NCBI RefSeq assembly: GCF_027497495.1
Contig: NZ_CP114205.1
Coordinates: forward strand, 2,976,001 to 3,040,000
DNA from: Streptomyces tubercidicus
GTDB lineage: Bacteria > Actinomycetota > Actinomycetes > Streptomycetales > Streptomycetaceae
Direction: 5' to 3'
Length of the DNA: 64,000 nucleotides
This document shows, piece by piece, positions 7,094-15,972 of the stretch. The translations under genes were made by a program, and so were the position numbers. The notes under the pieces were generated by a model. It was not told where the DNA came from, did no database searches, and worked only from the letters and a program-made list of their open reading frames with translations. Positions within the stretch are counted from its first letter, which is position 1. Each line of letters opens with the position of its first letter.

Positions 7094-8632
7094 TCAGGCG
7101 AGCGTGCCCGTGACCGACTCCACCGCCGCCACCAGCTTCCCGCCCCGTACGAACGCATACGCGCTCTCCAGGTCCGGCGCCAGGAAGCGGTCCCCGCCCG
7201 GCCCCTGGATGCCCGCATCGCGCACCGCGTCCAATACGGCGCGGGTGGCGGGCGCCGGGGTCAGGCGCTCGCGCATCTCGATGGCGCGGGTCGCCGCATA
7301 GAGCTCGACGGCGACGATCCGGGTCAGGTTGTCGACCGCGGTGCGCAGCTTGCGCGCCGCCGACCAGCCCATCGAGACATGGTCCTCCTGCATCGCGGAG
7401 GACGGGATGGAGTCCACCGACGCGGGCGCGGCCAGCCGCTTCAGCTCGCTGACCAGCGCGGCCTGGGTGTACTGGGCGATCATCAGGCCGGAGTCGACAC
7501 CCGGGTCACCGGCCAGGAAGGCGGGCAGCCCGTGCGAACGGTTCTTGTCCAGCAGCCGGTCCGTACGGCGCTCCGCGATCGAACCGAGGTCGGCCGCGGC
7601 GATGGCCAGGAAGTCCAGGACGTAGGCGACCGGGGCACCATGGAAGTTGCCGTTGGACTCGACCCGGCCGTCCGGGAGGACGACGGGGTTGTCGACGGCG
7701 GCGGCCAGCTCGCGGTCGGCGACCAGCCGGGCGTGGTCGAGGGTGTCCCGGCCGGCGCCCGCGACCTGCGGGGCGCAGCGGATGGAGTAGGCGTCCTGGA
7801 CGCGCGGGGCGTCGTCCTGGTGGTGGCCGGTGAAGCCCGAACCGGCCAGCACCTTGGCCATGTTGGCGGCCGAGGCGGCCTGCCCGGGGTGCGGGCGGAT
7901 GGCGTGCAGCTCGGGCGCGAGGACCTTGTCCGTGCCGAGCAGCGCTTCCAGGGAGAGGGCCGCGGTGATGTCCGCCGAGGTGAACAGCCGGGCGAGATCG
8001 GCGCAGGCCATCACGAGCATGCCGAGCATGCCGTCGGTGCCGTTCAGGAGGGCCAGACCCTCCTTCTCGCGCAGTTCGACGGGTTCGATGCCGTGCGCGG
8101 CCAGCAGCTCCGCGGCCGGGCGTACGACGCCGTCGGGGCCTTCCGCGTCACCCTCGCCCATCAGCGCCAGCGCGCAGTGCGAGAGCGGCGCCAGGTCGCC
8201 GGAACAGCCGAGCGAGCCGTATTCGTGGACGACGGGGGTGATCCCGGCGTTGAGCAGGGCGGCCATCGTCTCGACGACGAGCGGGCGGACGCCGGTGTGC
8301 CCGGAGGCCAGCGTCTTCAGCCGCAGGAACATCAGCGCGCGGACGACCTCCCGCTCGACCCGCGGGCCCATACCGGCCGCGTGCGAGCGCACGATGTTGC
8401 GCTGGAGCTGGACGCGCAGCTCGGGGCTGATGTGGCGGACGGCGAGGGCACCGAAGCCGGTGGAGACGCCGTAGACCGGGTCGGGCTTGGCGGCGAGCTC
8501 GTCGATGAAGGCGCGGGCGGTGGCGACGGCCGCGAGGGCTTCCCCGGACAGCTCGACCCGGGCCTCGCCGCGGGCCACCGCGATGACGTCCTGTGCGGTG
8601 GTGCCGGACGTCCCCAGCACCACAGAGTGCAT
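7094..8632 (-). CDS. hutH: Histidine ammonia-lyase
   Basis: 512 residues, normal length for the family. It converts L-histidine to urocanate and ammonia, the first step of histidine use. Family blocks seen include VYGVSTGFGALA, QRNIVRSHAAG, LGCSGDLAPLSH, LLNGTDGMLG and RCAPQVAGA. The cofactor (MIO) tripeptide at residues ~143-145 is Cys-Ser-Gly instead of the usual Ala-Ser-Gly; I recall this variant in other Streptomyces HutH proteins. The start MHSVVLGTSG (8632) matches the usual streptomycete start; an ATG two codons upstream (8638) has no better ribosome site. Its 5' region contains the 19-bp array that abuts the upstream GGDEF gene. Confidence 0.95.
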   Translation of the reverse strand: MHSVVLGTSGTTAQDVIAVARGEARVELSGEALAAVATARAFIDELAAKPDPVYGVSTGFGALAVRHISPELRVQLQRNIVRSHAAGMGPRVEREVVRALMFLRLKTLASGHTGVRPLVVETMAALLNAGITPVVHEYGSLGCSGDLAPLSHCALALMGEGDAEGPDGVVRPAAELLAAHGIEPVELREKEGLALLNGTDGMLGMLVMACADLARLFTSADITAALSLEALLGTDKVLAPELHAIRPHPGQAASAANMAKVLAGSGFTGHHQDDAPRVQDAYSIRCAPQVAGAGRDTLDHARLVADRELAAAVDNPVVLPDGRVESNGNFHGAPVAYVLDFLAIAAADLGSIAERRTDRLLDKNRSHGLPAFLAGDPGVDSGLMIAQYTQAALVSELKRLAAPASVDSIPSSAMQEDHVSMGWSAARKLRTAVDNLTRIVAVELYAATRAIEMRERLTPAPATRAVLDAVRDAGIQGPGGDRFLAPDLESAYAFVRGGKLVAAVESVTGTLA

Positions 8633-8767
8633 ATCCATATTCAGGAACCCTAGAGACTGAATCGCCGGATGTCACCACCGGATTTCGGGATGACCCCTTA
8701 CCCGGGCGTACGCGCCGGACCGGCCACGTACGCCGCCGTGCGCCGTCATGCACCGCCGTGCGCTGCT

Positions 8768-8919
8768 TCACCTCCGGACCGGCGCCTCACCCCCGAAGCG
8801 CCGTCTCACCTCCGAAGTGCCGCCTCACCTCCGAAGTTCCGTCTCACCCCCGAAGTGCCGCCTCACCTCCGAAGTTCCGTCTCACCCCCGAAGTGCCGCC
8901 TCACCTCCGGAAGCGCCTG
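8768..8919 (-). repeat. 19-bp tandem array, 8 copies, overlapping the GGDEF stop codon
   Basis: Eight units start exactly every 19 bases at 8768, 8787, 8806, 8825, 8844, 8863, 8882 and 8901. Consensus TCACCTCCGAAGTGCCGCC alternates with a TCACCCCCG form. The last unit is the end of the GGDEF coding sequence: its first three bases are that gene's stop codon. On the minus strand, half of the units carry GGAGGTGA, a perfect Shine-Dalgarno core. The array occupies most of the gap between the GGDEF stop (8901) and the hutH start (8632). No spacers, so not a CRISPR. Confidence 0.95.
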
Positions 8920-10109
8920 CGCTCCGGCCCCGAGCGCCGGTCCGGGGCGTCCGCGAGCCGGACGACCGGGTCGTCCTTGCCGCCGTGCCGACCGGCGACC
9001 ACCGGCTCACCCGACCGCGCCGCCTTGGCCTTGTACTGCGCGGCGTCCGCGAGCCGGAAGAGCCGACGGGCGCTGCGTACCGGCCCGATCTGATCGCCGG
9101 TCGAGGCGACCCCGACCGCGACCCCCTCACCGAGGTCCAACTCCCCTGCCCGGTCGCACAGTTCACCGGCCACCTTGACCACCTCGTCGGCCGGCGGACC
9201 GACCGCGAGCAGACAGAACTCATCGCCGCCGAGCCGGGCGGCGAGGGTGCCCGGCAGCATCGCCCCGCACAGCGACAGCACCGAGCCGAAACGCTCCAGC
9301 AGACGGTCGCCGACCGCATGGCCGCGTGAGTCGTTCACCCGCTTCAGCCCATTGAGGTCACACACCACCAGGCTGACCACCACCTCGTCCCTGCGGTGCA
9401 GCTCCAGCGCCTCGTCCAGCCGCATGTCGACGGCCCGGCGGTTGGCGAGGCCGGTCAGCGCATCGGTGAAGGCCAGCCGACGGGCCTCCGCCAGCCGCTC
9501 GGTCTGCGCGATCCCGGCGGCCGTCACCGCGGCCAGCACACTCGCGAAGTCGGCGTCCGCCCGGCCGAAGACCGGCTCCCCCGTTCGCCGCGCGACATAC
9601 AGCTCGCCCCAGGCCCGGCCGTGCAGCACGATCGGCGCGACCACACAGCAGCCCCGGCCCCGGCGACGCAGCGCGGCCATCCGCTGACGGTTGCCGCCGC
9701 CACCCCCGGCCGGACCCTCCTCCGCCAACCAGGGCGGCGGGGGCGGCGGGCCCTCGGCGGTCTCCACCCAGGCGCTGGGCTCGCCGCCGCCCGCCCACTG
9801 CTCGTGCAGAAAGCCGACGATCTCCGGGAACTCATGGACGGGGTAGCTCTCGTCGTCCGGGAACTCCTCCTCGCCCTCGGCGAGTTCGCCCGTATTGACC
9901 AGCACCCGCAGCTTCCCCAGCTCGCGCTCCCACTTGGAGATCGCCGCGAAGGAACCACCCAGGGCCTGGCGGACACCCTGCGCCGCGGCATGCGCCGATT
10001 CGCGTGGTGTGTGCGCGGCAGCCATCGCCTGCGCCAGCTCCACCACTGCCCGCAGCCTCGCATCGCCCTCGCCCGTCACCGGATCCTCGCATTCCGTCAC
10101 CGTGAGCAC
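8901..10109 (-). CDS. GAF-GGDEF diguanylate cyclase-like protein
   Basis: 402 residues. The N-terminal half is a GAF-like sensor (RESAHAAAQGVRQALGGSFAAISKWERELG through VVAPIVLHGRAWGELYVARRTGEPVF). The C-terminal half is a GGDEF domain (DALTGLANRRAVDMRLDEAL, then ARLGGDEFCLLAVG). With an intact GGDEF signature it should make cyclic di-GMP, which controls development in streptomycetes. The residues five positions before GGDEF are LPGT, not RxxD, so the usual product-inhibition site is missing. There is no EAL domain and no membrane segment. Position next to hutH resembles the S. coelicolor gene called cdgE, from memory only. The 3' end is the origin of the 19-bp array. Confidence 0.9.
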   Translation of the reverse strand: MLTVTECEDPVTGEGDARLRAVVELAQAMAAAHTPRESAHAAAQGVRQALGGSFAAISKWERELGKLRVLVNTGELAEGEEEFPDDESYPVHEFPEIVGFLHEQWAGGGEPSAWVETAEGPPPPPPWLAEEGPAGGGGGNRQRMAALRRRGRGCCVVAPIVLHGRAWGELYVARRTGEPVFGRADADFASVLAAVTAAGIAQTERLAEARRLAFTDALTGLANRRAVDMRLDEALELHRRDEVVVSLVVCDLNGLKRVNDSRGHAVGDRLLERFGSVLSLCGAMLPGTLAARLGGDEFCLLAVGPPADEVVKVAGELCDRAGELDLGEGVAVGVASTGDQIGPVRSARRLFRLADAAQYKAKAARSGEPVVAGRHGGKDDPVVRLADAPDRRSGPERRRFRR

Positions 10110-10307
10110 GCTCTGTATTACAGCGTAGGAATGTTTAACCCCTTCCGCCCCTTTCCGCGCGCGATCGACACCCGGGCGTTATGCGCGTCATTCCTGGTCG
10201 GGGGGCGGGGAGGGGTTTGGGAGGGGGCGCGGGCGGGATACGGGAGGGTTCTTACGGTGAGTAATCGCGTAGGGACTGGAGGTATGCGGGAGGGGTGGGT
10301 GGCGGGG

Positions 10308-10364
10308 GCTGCGGGCGCGCCGTGGAGCTGCGGGCGCGCCGTGGAGCTGCGGCCGCGCCGCGGC
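10308..10364 (+). repeat. 19-bp direct repeat, ~3 copies, intergenic
   Basis: Units at 10308-10326 and 10327-10345 are identical (GCTGCGGGCGCGCCGTGGA); the third at 10346-10364 is degenerate. They lie in the 440-bp non-coding stretch upstream of the GGDEF gene. Confidence 0.85.
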
Positions 10365-10381
10365 CCGCGGGCGGCGGGGGT

Positions 10382-10476
10382 TGCGGCCACGCCGTGGTCG
10401 CCACAGGTCACACCCCGGCCCACGGACGGCGGGCGCTGCGGCCACGCCGTGGTCGCCACAGGTCACACCCCGGCCC
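10382..10476 (+). repeat. Two identical 40-bp direct repeats, intergenic
   Basis: The 40 bases at 10382-10421 recur exactly at 10437-10476. Each copy starts TGCGGCCACGCCGTGGTCG, containing the small inverted repeat CCACG-C-CGTGG, and ends in CACACCCCGGCCC. The first half resembles the 19-bp unit at 10308. No ORF with protein-like sequence is seen in 10110-10553. Confidence 0.9.
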
Positions 10477-10553
10477 GCAGGCAGCGGTTTCCCCCTCTCC
10501 CCCCCCGGGCCCCGGGCCCAACCCACCCACCGCCACCACCTCCCCGCCCGCTA

Positions 10554-11354
10554 TCACTCCCCAGGCCACTCCGGGTCGCGCTTCTCGTTGAAGGCCGCCA
10601 CGCCCTCCGCGCGGTCACCGGAGAAGGCCACGCTGCGCCAGGCGCCGTCCTCCAGGTCCAGGCCGGCCCGCAGGTCCAGGCCGTGTCCGAGCCGCATGGC
10701 GCGCTTGGCGGCCCGCAGGCCGACCGGCGAATTGCGGGCGATCCGGGCCGCCAGCTCCAGCGCCTCGGCCCGGTCCTGCCCGTCCGCCGCCAGCTGGTCG
10801 ACCAGACCCAGCTCCACGGCCTCCGGCGCCGGCACCCGCCGGGCGGTGAACACCAACTCGGCCGCCCGCGCCGCGCCCACCCGGCGCGGCAGCAGCTGGG
10901 TACCCCCGCCGCCCGGGATGACGCCCACCGACACCTCCGGCAGGCCGACCACGGCCGTACCGTCGGCGACGATCAGATCGCAGGCCAGCGCCAGCTCGAA
11001 GCCACCGCCGAGTGCGAAGCCGTGCACCGCGGCGATGGTGGGCACCGGCAGGTCCAGTACGCCCGTGTAGGCGGCGCGGGTGTGCGGACGCTGGCGCATC
11101 AGGTCCGCGTCCGTGAAGGAGTTGCGCTCCTTGAGGTCGGCGCCCACGCAGAACGCCCGCTCATGGGTGGAGCTGAGGACCACCGCGCGTACGGAGCGGT
11201 CCGCGGCCAGCTCGGCGCAGGCCTGCGCCAGGCTGTCGGCCATGGCCGTCGAAACGGCGTTCATGGCCTTGGGGCGGTCCATGATCAGCTCCGCCACGAA
11301 ACCGTGCCGCTCGATGGCGACCCAGCCGTCCGCACCGAACCGTTGCCGTTGCAT
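10554..11354 (-). CDS. Enoyl-CoA hydratase/isomerase family protein
   Basis: 266 residues of the crotonase fold. Oxyanion-hole motifs AFCVGADLKERN and HGFALGGGFELALACDLI are present, followed by LPEVSVGVIPGGGGTQLLPRRVG and the C-terminal FSGDRAEGVAAFNEKRDPEW. These support hydration or isomerisation of an acyl-CoA in fatty-acid or branched-chain degradation; the exact substrate is not shown. It is on the same strand as the adenylate cyclase and GGDEF genes but separated from both by ~200 to 440 bp, so probably a single-gene unit. Confidence 0.9.
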   Translation of the reverse strand: MQRQRFGADGWVAIERHGFVAELIMDRPKAMNAVSTAMADSLAQACAELAADRSVRAVVLSSTHERAFCVGADLKERNSFTDADLMRQRPHTRAAYTGVLDLPVPTIAAVHGFALGGGFELALACDLIVADGTAVVGLPEVSVGVIPGGGGTQLLPRRVGAARAAELVFTARRVPAPEAVELGLVDQLAADGQDRAEALELAARIARNSPVGLRAAKRAMRLGHGLDLRAGLDLEDGAWRSVAFSGDRAEGVAAFNEKRDPEWPGE

Positions 11355-11559
11355 ACAGCCCTCCCTGTTAACGGTCGTTGACCTGACGTGGGGATCATGT
11401 CAGGTGACGGCCGGGAGCAACAGGACGGAGCTACGGCTGTGGACAAACGAGTTCCCGGCTGTGGAAAAGGCGCCCCGGCCCGGCACCAGCCCAGCGCCCG
11501 GCGTCGGCCGGGCCGCTCAGCCCCTCAACCGCCCCTCAGTCCCGCCGATCAACCGCCCC

Positions 11560-12714
11560 TCAGTCCCTCCGACTGAGCAACCACGGCTCCACCACGCCCA
11601 GACCACGCACCGGCCGCTGCCACATCGGCTGGAGGGCGAAGCGGTACGTCGGGGGCGGGGTGCCGGTGCCCTCCTCGGCGGCCTTCTCCGCCGCCGCGGC
11701 CTCGGCCTCGGAGACCGGGGCGTCGCCGATCCGGCCCAGTTCCTCGGCGAACGCCTGGTCCACCAGAACGGTGTCCTTCGGCGCTATCGACGTGAGGCGG
11801 CTGGCCAGGTTGACGGTGGTCCCGAACACATCGCCCATGCGGGTCGTGACCGTGCCGAACGCGATGCCGACCCGCAGCTCCGGCATCGTCTCGTCGTGCG
11901 CCATCGTCTCGATCAGCCGCAACCCGATCTCGGCGGCGATCCCGGCGTCGTCGGCGGCGAAGAGGACCTCGTCACCGAGGGTCTTGATGAGCCGGCCGCC
12001 GTGCGCGGCCACCAGGTCGGAGCAAGTGGTCTCGAACGCCTCCACCAGCTCGCCCAGTTCCTCCTCCTCCAGGCGGCGGGTCAGCCGGGTGAAGCCCACC
12101 AGGTCGGCGAAGCCGACGGCGAGGCGGCGGTCGACCATCTCGGCGTCGTCCTGGGCCCGCACGACCCGGCCGGTGGCGGCGGCGAGCTGCCGCCGCCAGA
12201 CGTAGACCAGGAACTCCTCCAGCTCGGGGAGCAGCAGCTCGACCAGCGGATAGGTGATTTCCGTACGGGTCAGGCCGGAGTCCTGGGGCTCGGTGAGGCC
12301 CTCCAGGAAGGAGTCGATCTGCCAGTCGGCCAGACGGGCGGTGGTCTGGCCCGTGGAACGGGCGACCTGGATGGCCATGGCCTCGCTGAGCAGACCGGCC
12401 TCGACCAGGCCGGCGAGGCGGCGCAGGGCCAGCACATCGGCCTCGGTCAGGGCCTTGACCTGGCCGATGTCGGCGAAGCCCATGGCGCGCCAGAAGCGGG
12501 CCGCGAGGTCCATCGAGACACCGGCGCCGCGGGCCGCCTGGAACGGCGTGTAGCGGCGGTCGGCGCCGAGGATGAGTTGTTCGAGGCGGACGGCGATGTT
12601 GTTCTCGTCGTCCTCGTCCCCGGCCCCTGGGGGGTCGTTGACGGGGATGTCGTGCACTGCCTCGTCCCCGGTGTCCGTGTCGCGCGGGGCGGCGCCCGAG
12701 TCGTCGGCGGTCAC
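11560..12714 (-). CDS. cya: Class III adenylate cyclase
   Basis: 384 residues. The C-terminal cyclase homology domain has the first metal Asp in VGFADLVGFTRL, the Lys and second Asp in LIKTLGDEVLFAADD (the Lys indicates ATP rather than GTP) and the transition-state Asn/Arg in TVNLASRLTSIAP. All catalytic positions are present, so it should make cAMP. The N-terminal ~170 residues (LEQLILGADRRYTPFQAARGAGVS onward) resemble the regulatory domain of the pH-responsive mycobacterial cyclase Rv1264. No membrane segment is seen. cAMP acts in germination and antibiotic production in Streptomyces. The region 12715-12951 after it holds no gene. Confidence 0.92.
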   Translation of the reverse strand: MTADDSGAAPRDTDTGDEAVHDIPVNDPPGAGDEDDENNIAVRLEQLILGADRRYTPFQAARGAGVSMDLAARFWRAMGFADIGQVKALTEADVLALRRLAGLVEAGLLSEAMAIQVARSTGQTTARLADWQIDSFLEGLTEPQDSGLTRTEITYPLVELLLPELEEFLVYVWRRQLAAATGRVVRAQDDAEMVDRRLAVGFADLVGFTRLTRRLEEEELGELVEAFETTCSDLVAAHGGRLIKTLGDEVLFAADDAGIAAEIGLRLIETMAHDETMPELRVGIAFGTVTTRMGDVFGTTVNLASRLTSIAPKDTVLVDQAFAEELGRIGDAPVSEAEAAAAEKAAEEGTGTPPPTYRFALQPMWQRPVRGLGVVEPWLLSRRD

Positions 12715-12951
12715 CGGCCGCTCCCTGTCCGATCCCTGCGCACTGCCCTTCCGATCACTGCTCGCCGGTGGTCCGCTCCCTGGCGGACCGCCTCAACGAT
12801 ACGGCAGGTGTGCTCTGGCTCACTCTCACATGTCGGCTCTGACCAAGGAAGAGGCGGGGACACGTCGGCGCGGCGGGTGCCGTGGTAGAGGGCCTGAGCC
12901 CCGGCCGGGCGTACGGGACGGAGGCGGCCTCACGGCTGCGCGGGGGCGGCC

Positions 12952-13896
12952 TCACGGCTGCGCGGAGTCGGCGCCTCCGGTCTCTTGCGCGGTGGCGCGC
13001 AGGTGGATGATGTCGCCGGCGCCCACCGGGTGGCGTACGCCGTTCGCGGTGGCCAGGACCAGCCGGCCGTCGCCGTCGATGGCCACGGCTTCGCCGGTGA
13101 GGTCGGTGTCGCCGGGGAGTTCGGCGCGTACGGAGCGGCCCAGGGTGGCGCAGCCCGCCGCGTAGGTCTCCTGGAGACGGCTGGTGGCGGGGTCGCCGAT
13201 GGCGGCCTGCCAGGTGGCGTACCACTGCTCCAGTGAGCGGAGCACGGCGCGCAGCAGCGGGTCGCGGTCGGTGGTGCGGGCGCCCGCCAGGGCCAGAGAG
13301 CCGGCGGTGGGCACGGGGAGCTCGTCGGCGGCGAGGGAGACGTTCAGGCCGATGCCGATGACGACGCCGGGGCCGGCCCGTTCGGCGAGGATGCCGCCGA
13401 TCTTGCGTTCGCCGGTGCCGGGGGTGCCGTCCGGACCGGCGGCGGAGGAGGAGTCCCCGGGGGCGGTGACCAGGATGTCGTTGGGCCACTTGAGGGACGT
13501 GTCGATTCCGGCCGCCTTGGAGAGGGCGGTGGCGGTGGCGACGCCGGTGAGCAGCGGGAGCCAGCCCCAGCGCGCCGTGGGGACGCGGGGGGTGAGGTAG
13601 ACGGAGACGAAGATGCCGGAGCGCGGGGGCGCCGACCAGGTGCGGTTGAGCCGGCCGCGGCCGGCGGACTGTTCCTCGGCCACCAGGACGGCGCCCTCCT
13701 CGGCCTTCCCCTCGGCCGCGCGGGCCGCCAGGTCGGAGTTGGTGGAGCCGGTGGCGGGGACGACGTCCAGGGAGGTCCAGAGCGCGCCGGGGCGCACCAG
13801 GGCGCGGCGCAGGGCCGTGGCGTTCAGCGGCGGGCGGCTCAGGTCGCTCCAGCGTCCGGCGTCTTTGTCCCGGTTTTCCGGTGGTTGAGGCGTCAT
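12952..13896 (-). CDS. birA: Biotin-[acetyl-CoA-carboxylase] ligase
   Basis: 314 residues. It attaches biotin to the carrier domain of carboxylases through biotinyl-AMP. The nucleotide/biotin loop SAGRGRLNRTWSAPP, the strand ALSKAAGIDTSLKWPNDILV, the segment RKIGGILAE and GIGLNVS are all present, with the C-terminal SH3-like domain at the end. There is no N-terminal winged-helix domain, so this is a monofunctional ligase and not a repressor. It is divergent from the carboxyltransferase gene and lies 7 kb from the biotinylated AccA-type subunit, its likely substrate. Confidence 0.95.
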   Translation of the reverse strand: MTPQPPENRDKDAGRWSDLSRPPLNATALRRALVRPGALWTSLDVVPATGSTNSDLAARAAEGKAEEGAVLVAEEQSAGRGRLNRTWSAPPRSGIFVSVYLTPRVPTARWGWLPLLTGVATATALSKAAGIDTSLKWPNDILVTAPGDSSSAAGPDGTPGTGERKIGGILAERAGPGVVIGIGLNVSLAADELPVPTAGSLALAGARTTDRDPLLRAVLRSLEQWYATWQAAIGDPATSRLQETYAAGCATLGRSVRAELPGDTDLTGEAVAIDGDGRLVLATANGVRHPVGAGDIIHLRATAQETGGADSAQP

Positions 13897-13952
13897 GGGA
13901 CCAGCCTAGGTGTGGTCAACGACGCAGTGCCGCTGAGCAGTCCCGCGGATAC

Positions 13953-13968
13953 GCTACGAATCGGTAGC
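13953..13968. promoter_or_regulatory. Inverted repeat in the birA/pccB divergent promoter region
   Basis: GCTAC-N6-GTAGC, a short dyad midway between the two divergent starts. It could bind a regulator of lipid or carboxylase genes; no known consensus was matched. Confidence 0.35.
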
Positions 13969-14027
13969 CAAACCCGTACCACCCTCAGTACGAGCACCAG
14001 TCCAGGACGAGCAGGAGCCGCATCCCG

Positions 14028-15617
14028 ATGTCCGAGCCGGAAGCAAACATCCACACCACCGCGGGCAAACTGGCGGATCTGCAGCGGCGGGTCGAGCTGG
14101 CCACGCATGCCGGTTCCGCCCGTGCAGTGGAGAAGCAGCATGCGAAGGGGAAGTTGACGGCGCGCGAGCGCATCGATCTGCTGCTGGACGAGGGCTCGTT
14201 CGTCGAGCTGGACGAGTTCGCGCGGCACCGGTCGACCAATTTCGGGCTGGAGCAGAACCGTCCCTACGGCGACGGCGTGGTGTCCGGCTACGGCACGGTC
14301 GACGGCCGCCCGGTGGCCGTCTTCTCCCAGGACTTCACGGTCTTCGGCGGGGCGCTGGGCGAGGTCTTCGGCGAGAAGATCGTCAAGGTGATGGACTTCG
14401 CGCTCAAGAACGGCTGTCCGGTCATCGGCATCAACGACTCCGGCGGCGCGCGCATCCAGGAGGGCGTGGCCTCGCTGGGCATGTACGGCGAGATCTTCCG
14501 CCGTAACACCCACGCGTCCGGCGTGATTCCGCAGATCAGCCTGATCGTCGGCCCGTGTGCGGGCGGTGCGGTCTACTCCCCCGCCATCACCGACTTCACG
14601 GTCATGGTGGACCAGACCTCGCACATGTTCATCACCGGTCCGGACGTCATCAAGACGGTGACCGGTGAGGACGTCGGCTTCGAGGAGCTGGGCGGCGCCC
14701 GTACGCACAACACCACCTCGGGCGTGGCACACCACATGGCGGGTGACGAGAAGGACGCCATCGAGTACATCAAGGGGCTGCTGTCCTACCTGCCGTCCAA
14801 CAACCTGTCCGAGCCGCCGGCCTTCCCGGAGGAGGCGGATCTGGAGACCTCGGACACGGACCGCGAGCTGGACGTCCTGATCCCGGATTCGGCCAACCAG
14901 CCGTATGACATGCATGTCGCGATCGAGCACGTGTTGGACGACCACGAATTCCAGGAGACCCAGGCACTGTTCGCGCCGAACATCCTGACCGGCTTCGGGC
15001 GGGTCGAGGGGCATGCGGTCGGTGTGGTCGCCAACCAGCCGATGCAGTTCGCGGGAATCCTGGACATCAAGGCTTCGGAGAAGGCCGCGCGGTTCGTGCG
15101 GACCTGCGACGCGTTCAACGTCCCGGTGATCACCTTCGTGGATGTGCCGGGCTTCCTGCCGGGGACGGACCAGGAGTACGACGGGATCATCCGGCGCGGC
15201 GCCAAGCTGATCTACGCGTACGCGGAGGCCACGGTCCCGCTGATCACGGTCATCACGCGTAAGGCGTTCGGCGGCGCGTATGACGTCATGGGCTCCAAGC
15301 ACCTGGGTGCGGACCTCAACCTGGCCTGGCCGACCGCGCAGATCGCCGTGATGGGCGCACAGGGCGCGGTCAATATCCTGCACCGCCGCACGCTGGCCGC
15401 GATCGAGGACCCGGCGGCGCAGGACGAGCGGCGCCAGGAGCTGATCCAGGAGTACGAGGACGCGCTGCTCAACCCGTATGTCGCGGCTGAGCGCGGTTAC
15501 GTCGACGCGGTGATCATGCCGTCCGAGACGCGCCGGCACATCGTCCGCGGGCTGCGCACCCTGCGGAACAAGCGCGAGGCGCTGCCGCCGAAGAAGCACG
15601 GCAACATCCCGCTCTGA
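14028..15617 (+). CDS. pccB: Acyl-CoA carboxylase carboxyltransferase (beta) subunit
   Basis: 529 residues, the usual length. It transfers the carboxyl group from carboxybiotin to propionyl-CoA or acetyl-CoA, giving methylmalonyl- or malonyl-CoA for lipids and polyketides. Crotonase-type halves are visible: the N-terminal acyl-CoA side with [12 protein letters not shown] and [17 protein letters not shown], and the C-terminal biotin side with [21 protein letters not shown] and [20 protein letters not shown]. The Asp of TDFTVMVDQ is at the position that favours propionyl-CoA in streptomycete PccB, so methylmalonyl-CoA production is likely. The epsilon subunit follows 40 bp later. Confidence 0.95.
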   Translation: MSEPEANIHTTAGKLADLQRRVELATHAGSARAVEKQHAKGKLTARERIDLLLDEGSFVELDEFARHRSTNFGLEQNRPYGDGVVSGYGTVDGRPVAVFSQDFTVFGGALGEVFGEKIVKVMDFALKNGCPVIGINDSGGARIQEGVASLGMYGEIFRRNTHASGVIPQISLIVGPCAGGAVYSPAITDFTVMVDQTSHMFITGPDVIKTVTGEDVGFEELGGARTHNTTSGVAHHMAGDEKDAIEYIKGLLSYLPSNNLSEPPAFPEEADLETSDTDRELDVLIPDSANQPYDMHVAIEHVLDDHEFQETQALFAPNILTGFGRVEGHAVGVVANQPMQFAGILDIKASEKAARFVRTCDAFNVPVITFVDVPGFLPGTDQEYDGIIRRGAKLIYAYAEATVPLITVITRKAFGGAYDVMGSKHLGADLNLAWPTAQIAVMGAQGAVNILHRRTLAAIEDPAAQDERRQELIQEYEDALLNPYVAAERGYVDAVIMPSETRRHIVRGLRTLRNKREALPPKKHGNIPL

Positions 15618-15657
15618 CCGACGCAACCAGCGGAACCAGCGAAGGGAGCCGTTCTTC

Positions 15658-15870
15658 ATGATCAAGGTCGTACGGGGCAATCCCACCCCTGAGGAGCTGG
15701 CCGCCGCACTGGCGGTGGTTCAGGCCCGCGCGGCGGCCGCCGCTGCCGCCGCGCCCGGACAGCGGGACCGCGGAACCGAGTGGTCGGACCCCGCGTCGAC
15801 GGTTCCGGCGCGGGCCCGTATGCCGCATCCGGGGCCGCGGGCCTGGCGGACGAGTTACTGGCGGCATTGA
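15658..15870 (+). CDS. pccE: Acyl-CoA carboxylase epsilon subunit
   Basis: 70 residues. It begins IKVVRGNPTPEELAAALAVV, the conserved helical block of actinobacterial epsilon subunits, followed by an Ala-rich segment and a Trp/Arg-rich end (WRTSYWRH). Epsilon proteins stabilise the carboxylase holoenzyme. The gene is 40 bp after the beta subunit with GAAGGGAG just upstream of its ATG, consistent with one operon. Confidence 0.92.
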   Translation: MIKVVRGNPTPEELAAALAVVQARAAAAAAAAPGQRDRGTEWSDPASTVPARARMPHPGPRAWRTSYWRH

Positions 15871-15972
15871 GTGATCGGCCGGATTGCGTTACCGGCCGCA
15901 CTGGCCGGCTGACGCCGGGTGGCCACCGGGCCGCCGGGTCGGTGCATAGTGCACTGACTAGTCCTTTGCGCG

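Noticed and set aside
8768..8919. Possible CRISPR array
   Set aside because: Units are contiguous 19-mers with no spacers, and no cas gene is in the window.
10118..10459. 113-codon minus-strand frame upstream of the GGDEF gene
   Set aside because: It is made of translated direct repeats, Arg/Pro/Thr-rich, with no ribosome site.
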